Shown here: piece by piece, positions 21,194 through 32,822 of the stretch
Layout: every line of letters begins with the position of its first letter
Position numbering within the stretch: position 1 is the stretch's first letter
Source: Lasiosphaeria ovina
Taxonomy: Eukaryota; Ascomycota; Sordariomycetes; Sordariales; Lasiosphaeriaceae
DNA: 64,000 bases
Direction: 5' to 3'
Assembly (NCBI GenBank): GCA_033439765.1
Contig: JAULSN010000003.1
Span: forward strand, 5,332,001-5,396,000
Notes under the pieces: model-generated
What the model saw: only the letters and a program-made list of their open reading frames with translations
Told to the model about the DNA's origin: nothing
Databases searched by the model: none
Program-made: the position numbers and the translations under genes

Positions 21194-22470
21194 CTACGTC
21201 TTACGACCACCATGATGAGCGGCCAGCCACCGCCAGAGGTGGAGGGCAGGGCCTAGGCCGCCCTCGGGTGGCTCGCCATCAAAGATGTCCTCGAGCGCGC
21301 CGGAGGCCTGCGGGCCCGCGATGAGCTTCTGGACGGCGTAGCGTATCTCCAAGAATCGCATATATGGCAGCGGGCGGCCGTCCGGATCGGCCGTGAACAG
21401 CTCGTATACATCGCCATGCTCGAGGTTCGGGAACGTCCCGTCGACGGACCTACGCCGGAAATCCACAATAGTACCCTTTCCGCCATGGTCCCAGGCACCT
21501 CTAACAAGGCCGCCCCGCTTATCCAGATCCTTCAGCCATACTACCTAGAGGTAGATCCTATACTAGGGGTCTATCGGGTACGTAATAGGACGGATCGTAA
21601 ACCTATGCCGATCCCAGAAGTCGTAGGCGTCTACGCGAAGGGGGAGGATATTTCGTAACTCCTGGCCTCTAATAGCGAGCTCTTCGATCTTCTCTAGAGG
21701 CCAAAATATCCTCAGTATATTCCAGAACTTTAAAGTATGAATACCCGAAGCTCTTACGTTTACGATATATACCCCTTCGCGGTCCTTCTAAAACCTATCG
21801 ACGTAATACGCCGAGATATCGGCTTGGTTTACGAGGTGTAAGTAGACTGGCGGATTTTCCGGGTAGCAGAAGAGCTTATAGAACTCATGGTTTGGCCGGG
21901 AGCTGGCGCAAATCTTGACGAGCTCCCCGGCCGCCTACCTTATTAGCGTCTCGGCCAATTTCTCCTAGGCTATCTCCTCGTTTTCTATCCCGTCTCCCTC
22001 GTACTCGTCGAGCCCGTCGATAAAGAGGCAGAACTTATACTTACCATACCCCTCGGCGCTAATAAGGAGCCCAAGTGCCGTCTTGATATCCACCTCTATA
22101 AATTTACGGGTCTCGACGATTCGTTCTCCTGGTTTAGCCTTAAATTTTTACTACTAGGTAGGGAATACCAGCGGCGGCTTAAGATCTCGAAGAGGAGGGT
22201 TCTATAGAGACCCGGTAGGGTTCTCTCTATAATAGTCCTAGCGGTATAAAAGTAAAACTCAGCTAATACGAGAGTCCTCGCTCTTACCCACGTCTAGAGC
22301 TCTTCGCTAGTAGTATTATCTATAGCGACGAATTTCATCTATTAGTATTTAATAATTAGCTAAATACCGTAAGGCGGTATTAGTTAAATAATAAAATACC
22401 CGAGATACTAATTAGAGTTGACTTACCGGCTTTAGGGTTATCCGAGATATATTAGATATTTTACCCCTCC
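21194..22470 (-). pseudogene. NACHT-type NLR pseudogene, RIP-like decay
   Basis: Reading the minus strand, a Walker A relic ISDNPKAGKSTL lies at about 22410-22450. LAEFYFYTARTIIERTLPGL and YRTLLFEIL (the FFFxxxGTxxQKS region of fungal NACHT proteins) follow. Walker B FCLFIDGLDEYEGD is at about 22000-22050, and the sensor-like stretch reads LVKICASSRPNHEF. The frame is interrupted by many TAG codons at positions where family members have Trp (21965-21967, 21935-21937, 21788-21790) and by frameshifts, as expected for G-to-A/C-to-T decay. The stretch 21194-21466 is GC-richer and open (MDFRRRSVDGTFPNLEHGDV); it may be the surviving 3' part or a separate insert. Confidence 0.7.
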
Positions 22471-23079
22471 CTTAGTTAGCGACGAAAGACCTTAGAAGTC
22501 TTAATACGGAATTACTAGTCCGACTTATAATTACCTAGTTTATTACCGTTATATCCGAGGATCTAACCGTAAGTCTCCCTACTAGTATCCCGAATTTGCG
22601 AACGACGGGTTCGATATAGTTATAGTCTCCGTAAATAAGCTACTAGAGGATATAGTACTAGATAGGGATCGTCTATATTATAAATTAAAGCTTGCCTAGT
22701 ATAATGGAGTTCATCTCCAACGGCACCAAGTTGCGGAAGGTGCTCCCCCAAACAGCACTGAGGTAACTAAGTAGGTATGACAACGTTTTTCCCATCCCCG
22801 ACTTGTTCGCAATGATTATCTCTTTGATCATGTCTGTAATCGTGTTTCCCATGTTCTCTGCGTCTATATCTCGGTGGTTAGCATCCTCCTTTATATTGGA
22901 GGTTATGATTTCACGAAAATTCACTCGAGACTTCAACCGGGTTTGGGTGAAGCCTAGTGCTGTTTGGGGCAGCGCGGGTTTTGCGCCAGCAAAGCGTCGA
23001 ACCAGTCTGTCCCGAATTGCTCGAGTCTTGAAGTCGAGTTTTGTTAACAGGTGGGATGAGTTCTCTGTTAGCAATGTAC
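22471..23079. other. Stretch between two pseudogenes, no assigned gene
   Basis: 22471-22680 is AT-rich decay. On the minus strand 23074-22685 is open for 129 codons (MLTENSSHLLTKLDFKTRAI onwards) but matches nothing I recognise. It directly abuts the truncated solute-binding-protein gene, so it may be the sequence that replaced its 3' half. Confidence 0.35.
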
Positions 23080-23677
23080 CTACATCAAATCAAAGGCGTA
23101 GAAGACAGCGTCGTCGTCGTTAGGATACGTTATGACTAGTTTGTCCTTTAACTCCGGACGCAGGATATCGGCAAACTCGGCGAGCGAGATGTTGAGCTTG
23201 TCGGTGTTCCACACAAACGACCACCCGAAAATCTCAACTCCGTACCACGCGGCGTTCGGGTCTCTGAAGGTCGGATAGACCTGCTCGAAGCCCTTGGGGG
23301 CGTAGTGCAGCAGAGCGCCCTCCTGCGTCCAGGTAGTCGTGCAGCGTCTGCACGATGATGCTGTCGTCGTAGACATTGCTGGCCGCGAGCTGCTGGTCGA
23401 GATTGCCGTCAAGGTACTTGGACAAATCGACGGTGACGTTCAGCGTCATACCGTGGAACCAGGACTCGAACGCCTCCTTCACGCCGTCCATCTGGTTTGC
23501 CTCGTCGCCGCCGTGCCAGAGCGTAACGGTGCCTCCTTCGGCCAGCGCGGCCCGGTAGATCTCGTCGAGAGTGCGATTTTCGACGGCCACAGTTGAGTTG
23601 AAACCTAGTGTTACCTCGTACGCAAGGACCTGGGAGATGGCCAACGAGGCAAGGGCTAGCGCTGTGATGTGATGCAT
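23080..23677 (-). pseudogene. Truncated secreted solute-binding (periplasmic-binding-protein-like) gene
   Basis: ATG at 23677 begins a signal peptide (MHHITALALASLAISQVLA) and a mature part typical of fungal proteins with the type II periplasmic binding fold related to bacterial Fe(III)/2-aminoethylphosphonate-type binding proteins (GGTVTLWHGGDEANQMDGVK, DLSKYLDGNLDQQLAASNVY). A one-base frameshift near 23335-23345 moves the signal to another frame (GALLHYAPKGFEQVYP, FGWSFVWNTDKLN, PELKDKLVITYPNDDDAV). The frame then ends at FDLM-stop (23080), roughly halfway through the normal ~380-residue length. Both lesions indicate a dead, 3'-truncated copy. Confidence 0.7.
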
Positions 23678-24017
23678 TGTGAAGTGACTCGGGGTGTTTG
23701 ATGCAGTTGAATATGTCGTTTTTCCATAGTAGTGAAGGTACCACGCCGTAGCAGGTGAAATTCTGCCAGGCCGTTTAAAAAGTTTTCTTTGGCTGCTATA
23801 ATATGCTGCCTGTTTTATATTTCTATTTCGAGACAGGGAAAGGCACCTGTCGCGAATTCGTTTGCGTAACCAGGCCCTCAACCCGCCATCCACCTCCCCG
23901 ACCGCCAACTGTTCGTCCATCTGGCAAGCCGTCACGTCAGCCACGATCTTGCCGATCTCGGCCTTATGCAACCAAGCCAACAGCCCACCTCCTCGTCGCT
24001 GACTGGACCCCCATATC

Positions 24018-25560
24018 TCACGCGGCAACCTTAACAACAAGCTTCCCGCCACTAATCTCACCCTTGCGCATCCTGTCGAGCGCGCCGTTGACGCTGGCGA
24101 GGCCGTGCTCGACGTCGATGATCTCGGGCGGCGCGACGAGGCCGCGGATGAGCAGGCGCTCGAGCCAGGCGGCGAGGGCGTCGCCGACGGCCGGCAGCTC
24201 GTGGAACAGCTTGATGGGCACCGTGTGGAAGAGGGTGCCCTCGGGCGGCGGCGGCTTGGGCAAGCCAGTGAGCCCGATCAGGTGCGCCGACAGCAGCGTC
24301 GACGCGTGCGGTGTCGCCGGCGGCGTCACGGGCGGTGAGCCGTCGCTGGTGGTGGCGGTGGGGGGTTTTGTTGTGGCAGAGGATGTCGGTAGTGTGCTGG
24401 CTAGGTTGCTCGGCGACAATGCTTGTAGTAGGCTCGTCGCCGTGTCGCGGCCGCGCGTGTCGATGCCAAAGCGTACTTGGCCAGGCAGGTTGCCGCGGAT
24501 GATGGCAACGGCCCGCTCTGGGCTGTGGCTGTCGACGAGCAGGTCGGGCCGGAGGACGGTGTGGTTAGCGAGCCGCAGGCCGTGCTTCGCCTTGTCGACC
24601 ACGACAACCGTCTTGATTCCCACGAGCCGCGCCAGCTGGATGGTCAGGTTTGCCGACGTCGATGATCCTGTGGTGCGTTGTTAGCTGTGCCCCCGGTTGA
24701 GTGGATCTGAGCTTCTCGTACCGCCCCAGATGGCGAGCCAGTCGCCGGCCTTGGCTCGCTCGTGGCTCTGGATGCCGTCAAGGCACTCGCTGCGAATGTC
24801 GCTGGCGACGGCCTCGGGATCGACCTGGCGGATTAGGCTGAAGAGATCCGGTCCGTCCAGCGCGCCCGAGAAATCGACGCCCATGCACACGCCTAGCGCT
24901 AGGGCGGCGGCCACAAACGCGACGCCTAGCGTCGAGCCCTCTTCTACCGAGAGGCTCGGCGGCAGCCGCACGATGTTGTAGTCGAACGCTACCACGTATT
25001 CCTGGTACGCGGCCTTGCGGAGGTCCCGGTAGTCTGTGGATATTACTAGGACCTGGGCGGGGTTTTAGATGCAGGACATGCGAGACGGAAGGCTCGGACA
25101 ACAACGTTGTACGTACCTTGTCTCTGGATCTGAGCCGCGACGGACGCGTCGACGTCTGGACCACCTCCCCCGCCAGCTCCCTCCCGGATATGTAGGGAAG
25201 CTCTGGTAATGCGAAGTTGAAGTCCCTGGACCATCCAGTTAGATGGACACGGCCATGATGGAGCTTCGGGGCATGCACTCACGGTGCCTTCCAGTCAATT
25301 GGGTTCAGTCCAATGGCCTGCACCCTCACGAGGACCTCGCGGTCTCCCTGCAGCTGGGGCACCGGGTAGCTGTCGGTCAGCTGGTAGGGCTGCTTGGCGG
25401 CGTGCAGCAGCAGCACCGTCTGTGTCTCAGGCGCAGAAAGGGGCTCATCGTCGACTGGGGCGAGGATGTCGACGGGGGACGGCTGGTCTGTGTGAGAGCT
25501 CGTGGATGACTTGCGGAGTCTGTGCAACGACATGCGCCGAAAAAAAGAAAGGCCGCTCAT
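24018..25560 (-). CDS. MDR-family zinc-type/quinone-reductase-like oxidoreductase, 4 exons
   Basis: Exons 25560-25283, 25225-25117, 25052-24722 and 24667-24018 join in phase to 455 residues. The order is an N-terminal Ser-rich tail of ~40 residues, a GroES-like domain (VLVRVQAIGLNPIDWKAP, then LPYISGRELAGEVV) and a Rossmann NAD(P)-binding domain with the variant glycine motif IWGGSSTSANLTIQLARLVG and acidic strand-2 end KTVVVVD. The C-terminus ends GGKLVVKVA, as in medium-chain dehydrogenase/reductases of the enoyl-reductase/quinone-oxidoreductase branch. No zinc ligands are evident. It should reduce an activated double bond or carbonyl with NADPH; the substrate is unknown. Relatives often sit in biosynthetic clusters. 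It is divergent from an FMN monooxygenase across 919 bp. Confidence 0.82.
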
Positions 25561-26479
25561 GGTGGTGCGAACGTGCGTACTGCGTATATGTGCGTAACAC
25601 TGGGCCCGATATTGAGGCGGCCTTGAGGTTATAAGCCTGGCAGCGAAACAGGGGGCGAGCGGTCCTGAGTGCGAAGAGGGTGGGTAGTCTGCACTCACTC
25701 CAGCAACAAATTTGGCCGGCCGTACGTTCGCTCTTGACGCTCCGGGACGGACGGGGCGGCGGCACCAAATACTACATACATTAGATGTGCTGCAGTGCGG
25801 TGCGGTGCGTTGCAGGGCAGGTCGGCTCGTTGCCACATACCCATCCCCACGGGGTTGCCAATTACAAATCAGGCACGCATTGCGCCATCTCGAGCCATTC
25901 CGACTCATTGGCCTCTACTGGCCAGCACACGACCCCAGACCCGCAGGAGCACTAAGTGCAGACTACTCACTGCTGCTCAGACGCATCGACATGGCTGCTG
26001 GGCCCCCCACCCAGGGGTGTGTCTGGGCCTAGTTCGTATCGGAGATACCGTAGATCCACCGCCCGATCATCGGGGATGGTGTTGGCTTTTATTTCAGTGC
26101 GACGCTGCCTCGTCTCTGGACCCGAGTAGCGGGTGCTTGTTCCGCATCGGGGCCTCGAGGGTGGGAAATGCTTGGCGAGGGTCCGGCGTTGATAAGCACA
26201 TCCCCACGTTAAATCACGCCATCGCCAAACAATCCCCCCCGAGACTCGGACCCGGCAGACCAGCGCTGCGAGCTGCCGACCAGACGGAAAGACTGTGCCG
26301 AAGACGAGAGGACCCCGCCGCCGTCAATCCCCTTGCCTATTTGAGGGGGCGGCCTTTGGGTCGTGGCCCGAACCGAACACCGTTCAAACCGTCTACACAC
26401 CAGCTTCACCCCTGACGGCCATTGCTACCCCCACGCCGAACAAACAAGACAACTGCAGTGCAGCCGCTATCCGGTGACC
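25561..26479. other. Divergent intergenic region between oxidoreductase and monooxygenase genes
   Basis: 919 bp holding both promoters. A short GGTGCG/GTGCGTTGC-type iteration occurs at about 25798-25815. No gene is supported. Confidence 0.45.
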
Positions 26480-28318
26480 ATGGCGTCTCAAAATGTCAAT
26501 GGCGAGACACGCCCAAAGAAGCGGCTCATTATCAATGCGTTTGTTGAAATGTGTAAGTGTCGCTCTCCAAGTTTTGTGGCTTGCCTCGGCCGGGCGAGGG
26601 TCCGGGATGCATCTTAACGCCGAAAGGCGGCAGACTAATCACGGGCGACCCACGAGCGACCCAATGAAAGCGAGCGACTAATCATCCTTCCGACCCTGCA
26701 GGCAGCGGCCACCAGTCGCCCGGACTGTGGCGGCACCCGGAGGACCAGTCGTGGAGATTCAACGACGTCGACCACTGGATCGAGCTGGCGAAGTTCCTAG
26801 AGGAGGCCAAGTTCCACGGCATCTTCATCGCCGACGTGCTGGGGGGATACGACGTGTACTCGCAGTCGCTGGATCCCGCCGTCAGATCCGGCGCGCAATG
26901 GCCCGTCAACGAGCCGCTGTCTGTCGTGCCCTCCATGGCCGCCACCACAAAGTCGATCGGCTTTGGCGTCACCGTGTCGACCACCTACGAGCAGCCGTAC
27001 CACTTGGCCCGGAGGCTGTCGACGGTTGATCACCTCACCAAGGGAAGGTGAGTAATTCGCTCTCCGATCGTTGAAACGAGTGTCGCTGACTTTCTCCGCC
27101 AGACTTGGATGGAATGTGAGTTGCTGCAACTATTCTGAGTTAGGTCCTTTTAACTAACACGACCAAGATCGTGACAAGTTATCTAGACTCCGCTGCCAAG
27201 AACCTCGGACGGTCCGAGCAACTGCCTGTAAGTAGTACCAACTTACCTCGCATCTGGCAACGACTCGCCTGCTAATTGACTGTTGACTACCGCCAGCATG
27301 ACGACAGATATGCCCAGGCGGAAGAGTACATCAAGGTCATGTACAAGCTCTTCCAGTCGTCGTGGCGGGACGACGCGGTGCAGCTAGACCGCAAGGCGGG
27401 CATCTACACGGCGCCGGAGCTGGTGCGGCCCATCAACCACACGGGGCGCTTCTTCACGGTGCCGGGGCCGGCCATCACACAGCCGAGCCCGCAGCGCACG
27501 CCGCTGCTCCTGCAGGCGGGCACGTCGCGTGCGGGCAAGGTTTTTGCGGCGCAGCACGCCGAGGCCATCTTCGTGTCAGCGCACGCGCCGCAGGTGTGCG
27601 CGAGCAGCATTGCCGAGATCCGGGCGCTGGCGGCCAGCGCGCACGGCCGCGACCCGCGCAGCATCAAGGTGCTCGCGCTGGTGACGCCCATCCTGGGGCG
27701 CACCGAGGCCGAGGCGCACGCCAAGCTGGCCGAGTACCGTGAGTACGCGTCGACCGAGGGCGCGCTCGCCCTGTTCGGCGGCTGGACCGGCATCGACCTC
27801 GCCGCCTACGGAGACGACGAGGAGCTGCGCGAGGTTGAGAGCAACGCCGTCAAGTCGACCGTCCAGGCCTACGCTCGCTTCATCCCCGCCGGCTCCAAGT
27901 GGACCAAGCACACCGTCGCCGAACATGTTAGCATTGGCGGCAACGGGCCGATCCTGGTCGGCACCGCGGAGCAGGTCGCCGACGGGCTCGAGACGTGGGT
28001 TGCCGAGGCGGATGTTGATGGGTTCAACTTTGTGAGTTTTTTTTCCCCTCTTCTCTTCACAAGCGAATTGTAGCTAAGTACCGATTTTCACAGGCGTACG
28101 CGCTCTTCCCGCAGTCGTTCAAGGACATCATCGAGCTGCTGCTGCCCGAGCTGCGCAAGCGCGGGCTCTTCTGGGACGACTACGCCGTCCCCGGCGGCAC
28201 GTACCGGGAGAACTTTTATGGTCAGCCCGGTCAAAAGCACCCGCCCACCGAGCACGTCGCGTCGACTTACCAGTGGCGCGCTGGTGTCCCGGCGAGTGAG
28301 CACAAGATTCCAGAGTAG
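26480..28318 (+). CDS. FMN-dependent monooxygenase, NtaA/SnaA/DszA family, 6 exons
   Basis: Exons 26480-26552, 26702-27047, 27103-27115, 27168-27227, 27297-28031 and 28094-28318 join in phase to 483 residues. It belongs to the bacterial luciferase superfamily, nitrilotriacetate/dibenzothiophene-sulfone monooxygenase branch: GLWRHPEDQSWRFNDVDHWI, LEEAKFHGIFIADVLGGYDV, the conserved SVVPSMAATT, GRLGWNIVTSYLDSAAKNLG around the microexon, LLLQAGTSRAGKVFAA, and the C-terminal VDGFNFAYALFPQSFKDII. Such enzymes use FMNH2 from a separate reductase and O2 to oxidise small sulphur, nitrogen or phenolic substrates. Exon 3 is only 13 nt yet encodes the invariant LGWN, which confirms the model. All hallmark segments are intact. 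Confidence 0.9.
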
Positions 28319-28727
28319 ATAGGCAAAAGGAAAGAAGAAATGAGAATAGCTGATTCCTCGAATTGGTTGATCTCAATTGACCCCGCGTCTCGCGATGCCA
28401 TTTGTTGCTCTCTTGGTTGTGCGCTCTCGGTCGTGCCGCTTGCTTGACTGTTTTGTGCGACTGCGAGTTAAGCGACATCAAACCTGCCAAGCTCAGATGA
28501 AGAAGGCGATACGAGTGACGATTCCCCCATTTCTCCATATCCTTCGTCCAATGAAAAGGAAGGTGCAACGTGCGAGCAAACGAGATCGGAGAATGAGATC
28601 CGCGCCACCCCACCGCACAACTCCAAAAATTAAAGTTAGAGTAGTGAGAAGCACAAGCGAAAAAGAAAAACCCACTAGGTCTCCCGTCTTATCTCTAATT
28701 CCCGCACAAAACGCTCGTCAACATCCA

Positions 28728-28833
28728 GGCAAGATGGCCGAGCGGTCTAAGGCGCCACGTTAAGGAATTTCAAACCCTTAATCTCAGTTATCCGTGGTCC
28801 GAAAGGGCGTGGGTTCGAATCCCACTCTTGTCA
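28728..28833 (+). tRNA. tRNA-Leu(AAG) with 26-nt intron
   Basis: Acceptor stem GGCAAGA (28728-28734) pairs with TCTTGTC (28826-28832, one G-T). The anticodon stem is CCACG (28755-28759) with CGTGG (28793-28797). The anticodon AAG is at 28762-28764, followed by G37 and an intron at about 28766-28791 containing CTTAA, which can pair with the anticodon loop in the canonical way. A type II variable arm and T arm GGTTCGAATCC are present. T-rich sequence follows. Confidence 0.92.
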
Positions 28834-29309
28834 CAATCTTTTGTATTTTTACACTTAACCCCCACACCTAGGTGAATGATGTATCCTTTTTTACTTCTGT
28901 TGCTTTGCAGCCCAGGACTTTAGTTATTATAGTAACGTTCTAATTATTGTCCTAACTCATGGGTATTATAGATCCTATATAGGCAAGCGATCTAAAGTAA
29001 TAATAATACGGTAATTAGATAACTCGCTGGCGCCTCTGTGCGTCAACTGTCAAGAGAGCCCCATTTGCAATTTTCTTCACTGCATCGTGCTGACCCAAGT
29101 CGAAGCTGGGATCCAGCCCCCAATTTCCACCATACGCGTCCTGCCTCTGAATTACGGCTCAATCATGCACGCCGGCCACCTGATAAACACACCCATCAAA
29201 TCCGGCTGAGACTCGCGCGTCCACCCTCCACTTCACAAATGCACATCATCAACCGCCGAGTCCGGCCGCAAGCTACCGTCTAGAAATGGCGCCGAAGCGA
29301 ATCCATCTC
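28834..29309. other. Gene-free stretch
   Basis: AT-rich at 28900-29030 with TAT/TTA repeats, then ordinary composition. No gene recognised. Confidence 0.4.
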
Positions 29310-29740
29310 GCCATTAGCCTATGGCTGTTCGCAATGTCAGTCGAGCCCTCACGTCGTTCAAACCGAAGTGCCCGCTCCCCCCTCCCGGCACAGAATTCGT
29401 CTCGGGGCCCAATGTTCGGAGCACTTTAAGTAAAGTCTATAATTGCCTCTCAGTCATTCTCCTTTGCACATGAAACATCCAGCACTTGAATATTCCTGCC
29501 CTCCGACGTCGCCCCGATGGTTTCCTCCAGAAGATGTGGCGGTGGATTCTTGACTCGAGGACCAAGCTCAAGTGGATGGTCTTCACCGTGTTGTCCCCCG
29601 AGTATCTGGTAGGGAAGGCCTTGGGCGAGAGAGTAGCAGTAATATGGACTGAACGAGGGACTTCCATGATTACATCATACAAAAGCGAAATAGCTTATAC
29701 CCATCCCCATGCACACACTAAGATGAACACAGTTAAATAT
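29310..29740 (+). pseudogene. Fragment of a fungal multi-pass membrane protein gene
   Basis: A continuous reading TEFVSGPNVRSTLSKVYNC, LSVILLCT-stop-NIQ, then HLNIPALRRRPDGFLQKMWR and KLKWMVFTVLSPEYLVGKAL matches the N-terminal block of a large, uncharacterised Ascomycete integral membrane protein family (pattern W-T-LHLNVP ... K-W---APE---KA). A TGA at about 29472-29474 stands where the family has Trp (CTWN), a G-to-A change. After about 29700 the similarity stops, so only the N-terminal block survives. An in-frame start for this block is not obvious. Confidence 0.6.
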
Positions 29741-30391
29741 TTCCTGGGTACAGCAAAATGTCAAACAATCGAGCGGCACAGAAAGAGTCATACCGGCCGA
29801 CTCACGAACCTTGTTGACCTAGAGACAGTACCACAATCGCAGGTAGATATCGACACAGTTAGGGTAGTTAATGCTGTTTTTAGGGCTGATTTACTATTAT
29901 ATATATGTCGAGAAACACTTCAAAGACGTTATTGTATGCGATATATAGATTGAAGTTGGTCAGGAAAAAAAAGCCAATACCCGACGGAAGCACGAAGCAA
30001 CAAGTCCCACATGAAAGGTTCTCGGATCCGGCTACAACTGGCGCATCACATGCCGGCCGCTCCTCTCCACACACCCGAACTTTGAATGGCCCGGAGCCGT
30101 AGACGTTATTGTATAAAGAAAACGCGATAATTAAATATTTATTTTTTGAGTGGATTGTTTTTATTCTTCCTTAATGAAGTAATTACTCTAGATATATTCA
30201 GGTATATTCGTTGGATGGTTGGGTTGGGCGAACCACTTTTGCTAGTGTACTCAGCTTTTGATTCGCTAACCACTAGCGCTGTCATCTTCCACGCTTCAAG
30301 AGATCTGGGACATGGGGCTGTCAGGCAGCAGCGCCCGACACTATCCGTCCCCGCATCTCTTCCCCCAACCTTGAACGCCAAAAGTTTGGTG
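29741..30391. other. Gene-free stretch upstream of the NACHT gene
   Basis: AT-rich, with no supported gene. It includes the promoter of the NACHT NLR gene. Confidence 0.4.
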
Positions 30392-32822
30392 ATGGCGGAC
30401 CCTCTATCTGTCGGGGCGAGTCTCTTGGCCTTTATCGGACTCGCGGACCGCATTATCCGGCTAAGCAAATACTGTATCGATGGGCTCAAAGACGCGCCGA
30501 GCGACTTTCGCATGATCCATGGCGAAGTGTCGTCCCTCCGGGCAATTGTTGACGACCTAACAGGAATCGACCAGCTGTCTCTCTTCGCCAAGGGTGGCCC
30601 CCTTGAAGCTTGTTACCGCTGTCTCTCTGACCTCGAGGGCCTTCTTCCTACCGACGCGAGCCAGGGTCAGGGTCATCGCCGCCGCCTCACTATTGCCGAG
30701 CTTGCTTGGCCGCTGAAACAGAACAAAGCTAGGAAATTACTAGCTGAACTCTCACAGCACAAAGCTACTCTACTCCTGATGATTTCGGGTGACATTATGT
30801 GAGCCGCTCATGTTGACGATCAATTGTTAGCACGGATTGCTCATTTCGTTCTATTAGTCACGAGCTGCAAGGTATCAAAACAAGCATCCAAAAGTTGCAA
30901 ATCGATGTCTCTGGTAACTATGGCTTCTTCACCCCACCCACACCCCCTACTCGCCTGACTAACCTAACCGGCCAAGAATCCGAGCGCCGGGATATTCACA
31001 CTTGGCTGGAGAGGACAAATCCGTCACGGCTACACAATGCCGCAGTCAGCAAACATGAACCCTACACATGCGCCTGGCTAGCACGGTCCGCCGAGTTGAA
31101 ATCGTGGATGTCATTAACATCCACCGATCGAATGCTTTGGATCCATGGAATCCCTGGCGCCGGCAAGACAGTTCTGGCATCTTTCGCCATTGAGCACATG
31201 AAGCTCTACTGTGAAGGCACTACGAACCAGAAGTACGCCTACTACTACTGCCATTACTCGAACGGCCAAGACGAATCCCTGCCGCTCATAAGCTGGGTTG
31301 TTTCCCAGGTATGTCGGCAGTTGAGCTGGGCGCCCTCCCAACTCAAACAGCTCCATGATCGAGGCTGTGAGCCCACACTTTCTGAGCTACAATACGTCCT
31401 GGAGCTTGCTCTAGTGCGGCTGGAGAGCCTTTTCATCGTTATAGATGCGGTGGATGAGAGCACACCTCGGGACGAGCTGGTGCGTTTTATTGCTTCTATG
31501 GCCCTGGATAGCCGATTCCGAAAGGTCCGTATTCTCGTAACGAGTCGGAAATACTGGGATATTGAGCGCTTCTTTTCTGGGATCTCGACGTCTATATCGA
31601 TGAAGAACCGATATGTCGATGCCGACATCGAGCGCCACATTCGTTCGAGGCTCAACTCCAGCTTCCGCCTCCAGCGATGGCGTGACTCTTTCCAAGAAAT
31701 TGAAGATGCGCTGGTGGGAAAGGCCAATGGCATGTAAGTTGAGCCCTAGAGACTTGAATGAGTTTTTCTGACTAAAAGAACAGGTTCCGTTGGGTCGATT
31801 GTCAACTCCATAGCATTGAGAGGCTTGGTGATAAGACGAAACTCGTCTCCGTGTTGCAAGACTTGCCCCCAGACCTGAGCGAGACCTATGTCAGAATATT
31901 CGACGCTATCCCAGACGCCGATCGGCAATTCGTCTCTCGTGTTCTCCTATGGGTCTACGGCGACTCCAGAGCACCTTGGTCAGTCCGTCGAGCCATCAAC
32001 GCAAAACTACTACTCGAGGCAGTCACTTTTGACTTGTACGGCAGTGTCCCAGCCGGGGGAAACGGCGTCTTTGACTGGGATTACCTCCAAGATCTCTGCG
32101 GCTGTCTCATCACCGTCAAAAACCGAGACCCCCTCACCGATGCCGCCGCTTGCTCCATCACACTTGCCCACTACACCGTCTGGGAGTTCCTCACTTCCTC
32201 GCATATCCTTTCGACTCGCGTTTCCCAGTTTGCAGTATCGACACAGGCCGTCTACCGAGATTTTGCCACAAGCGTGCTTCGTCAGGCTCTTTCGGCGGAT
32301 CCCGAAGGCGAAGGAACGGACTGGCGGCGCGACCGGGACGCATATTGCCTGGTGCTCGGATGTGCCCTGAAATCGGACAGGTACCTCCAAACCCCCGAAG
32401 ACCTAGAGCTGTACTTTCGCTTCTTGGACCCCTGCAACCCACATTACCGCCGGTTTCGGGCTATCCAGTCCCGGGCTCTTCACAGCCCTTCGGACCGGGC
32501 ATACCGATTCTCCATTTTGAAGATTCCCGCCGAGTTCCGGGCACCAGAGGGTGCCGGAGAGCGAAACTACATGGCTGAGGTTCTGCTCAACGCTCGCCTA
32601 CTCAACGATTGGATGCCCGGGGAGCACGCGGCGTACACGACTCATCTACCACCGGTCGGTCGACTGCCGCAACACGAGATCGAAGAGCTTGGAAACCAGC
32701 GGGCAGCAGGCATCTTCTTGGGCCTGGATGCAAAGGCGCGTGATCAAGAAATTGGATTTGATGGGAAAGTTTGGGATATCGAAGCTCCTCGTCGAGGAAG
32801 TCGAATTATCCAGCACAATTAG
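30392..32822 (+). CDS. NACHT NLR with HeLo-like N-terminal domain, 3 exons
   Basis: Exons 30392-30798, 30858-31733 and 31784-32822 give 773 residues. Residues 1-135 (MADPLSVGASLLAFIGLADR, then LAWPLKQNKARKLLAELSQ) form the helical HeLo/STAND N-domain. A linker leads to DIHTWLERTNPSRLHNAA. The NACHT domain follows: Walker A GIPGAGKT at 233-240, YYYCHYSNGQDES, Walker B LFIVIDAVDES at ~327-337, sensor RILVTSRKYWDIE, then the helical FRWVDCQLHSIERL and LPPDLSETYVRIFDAIP. The C-terminal ~340 residues have no WD, ankyrin or TPR repeats I can see. Such proteins are cytosolic receptors in fungal self/non-self recognition and programmed cell death. All nucleotide-binding motifs are intact. A second in-frame acceptor 27 nt upstream of exon 2 is possible but would leave a 32-nt intron. 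Confidence 0.88.

Noticed and set aside
22685..23074. 129-codon minus-strand frame containing NKSGMGKT, a P-loop-like word
   Set aside because: The surrounding sequence lacks NACHT or other P-loop domain context. The match is a short word only.
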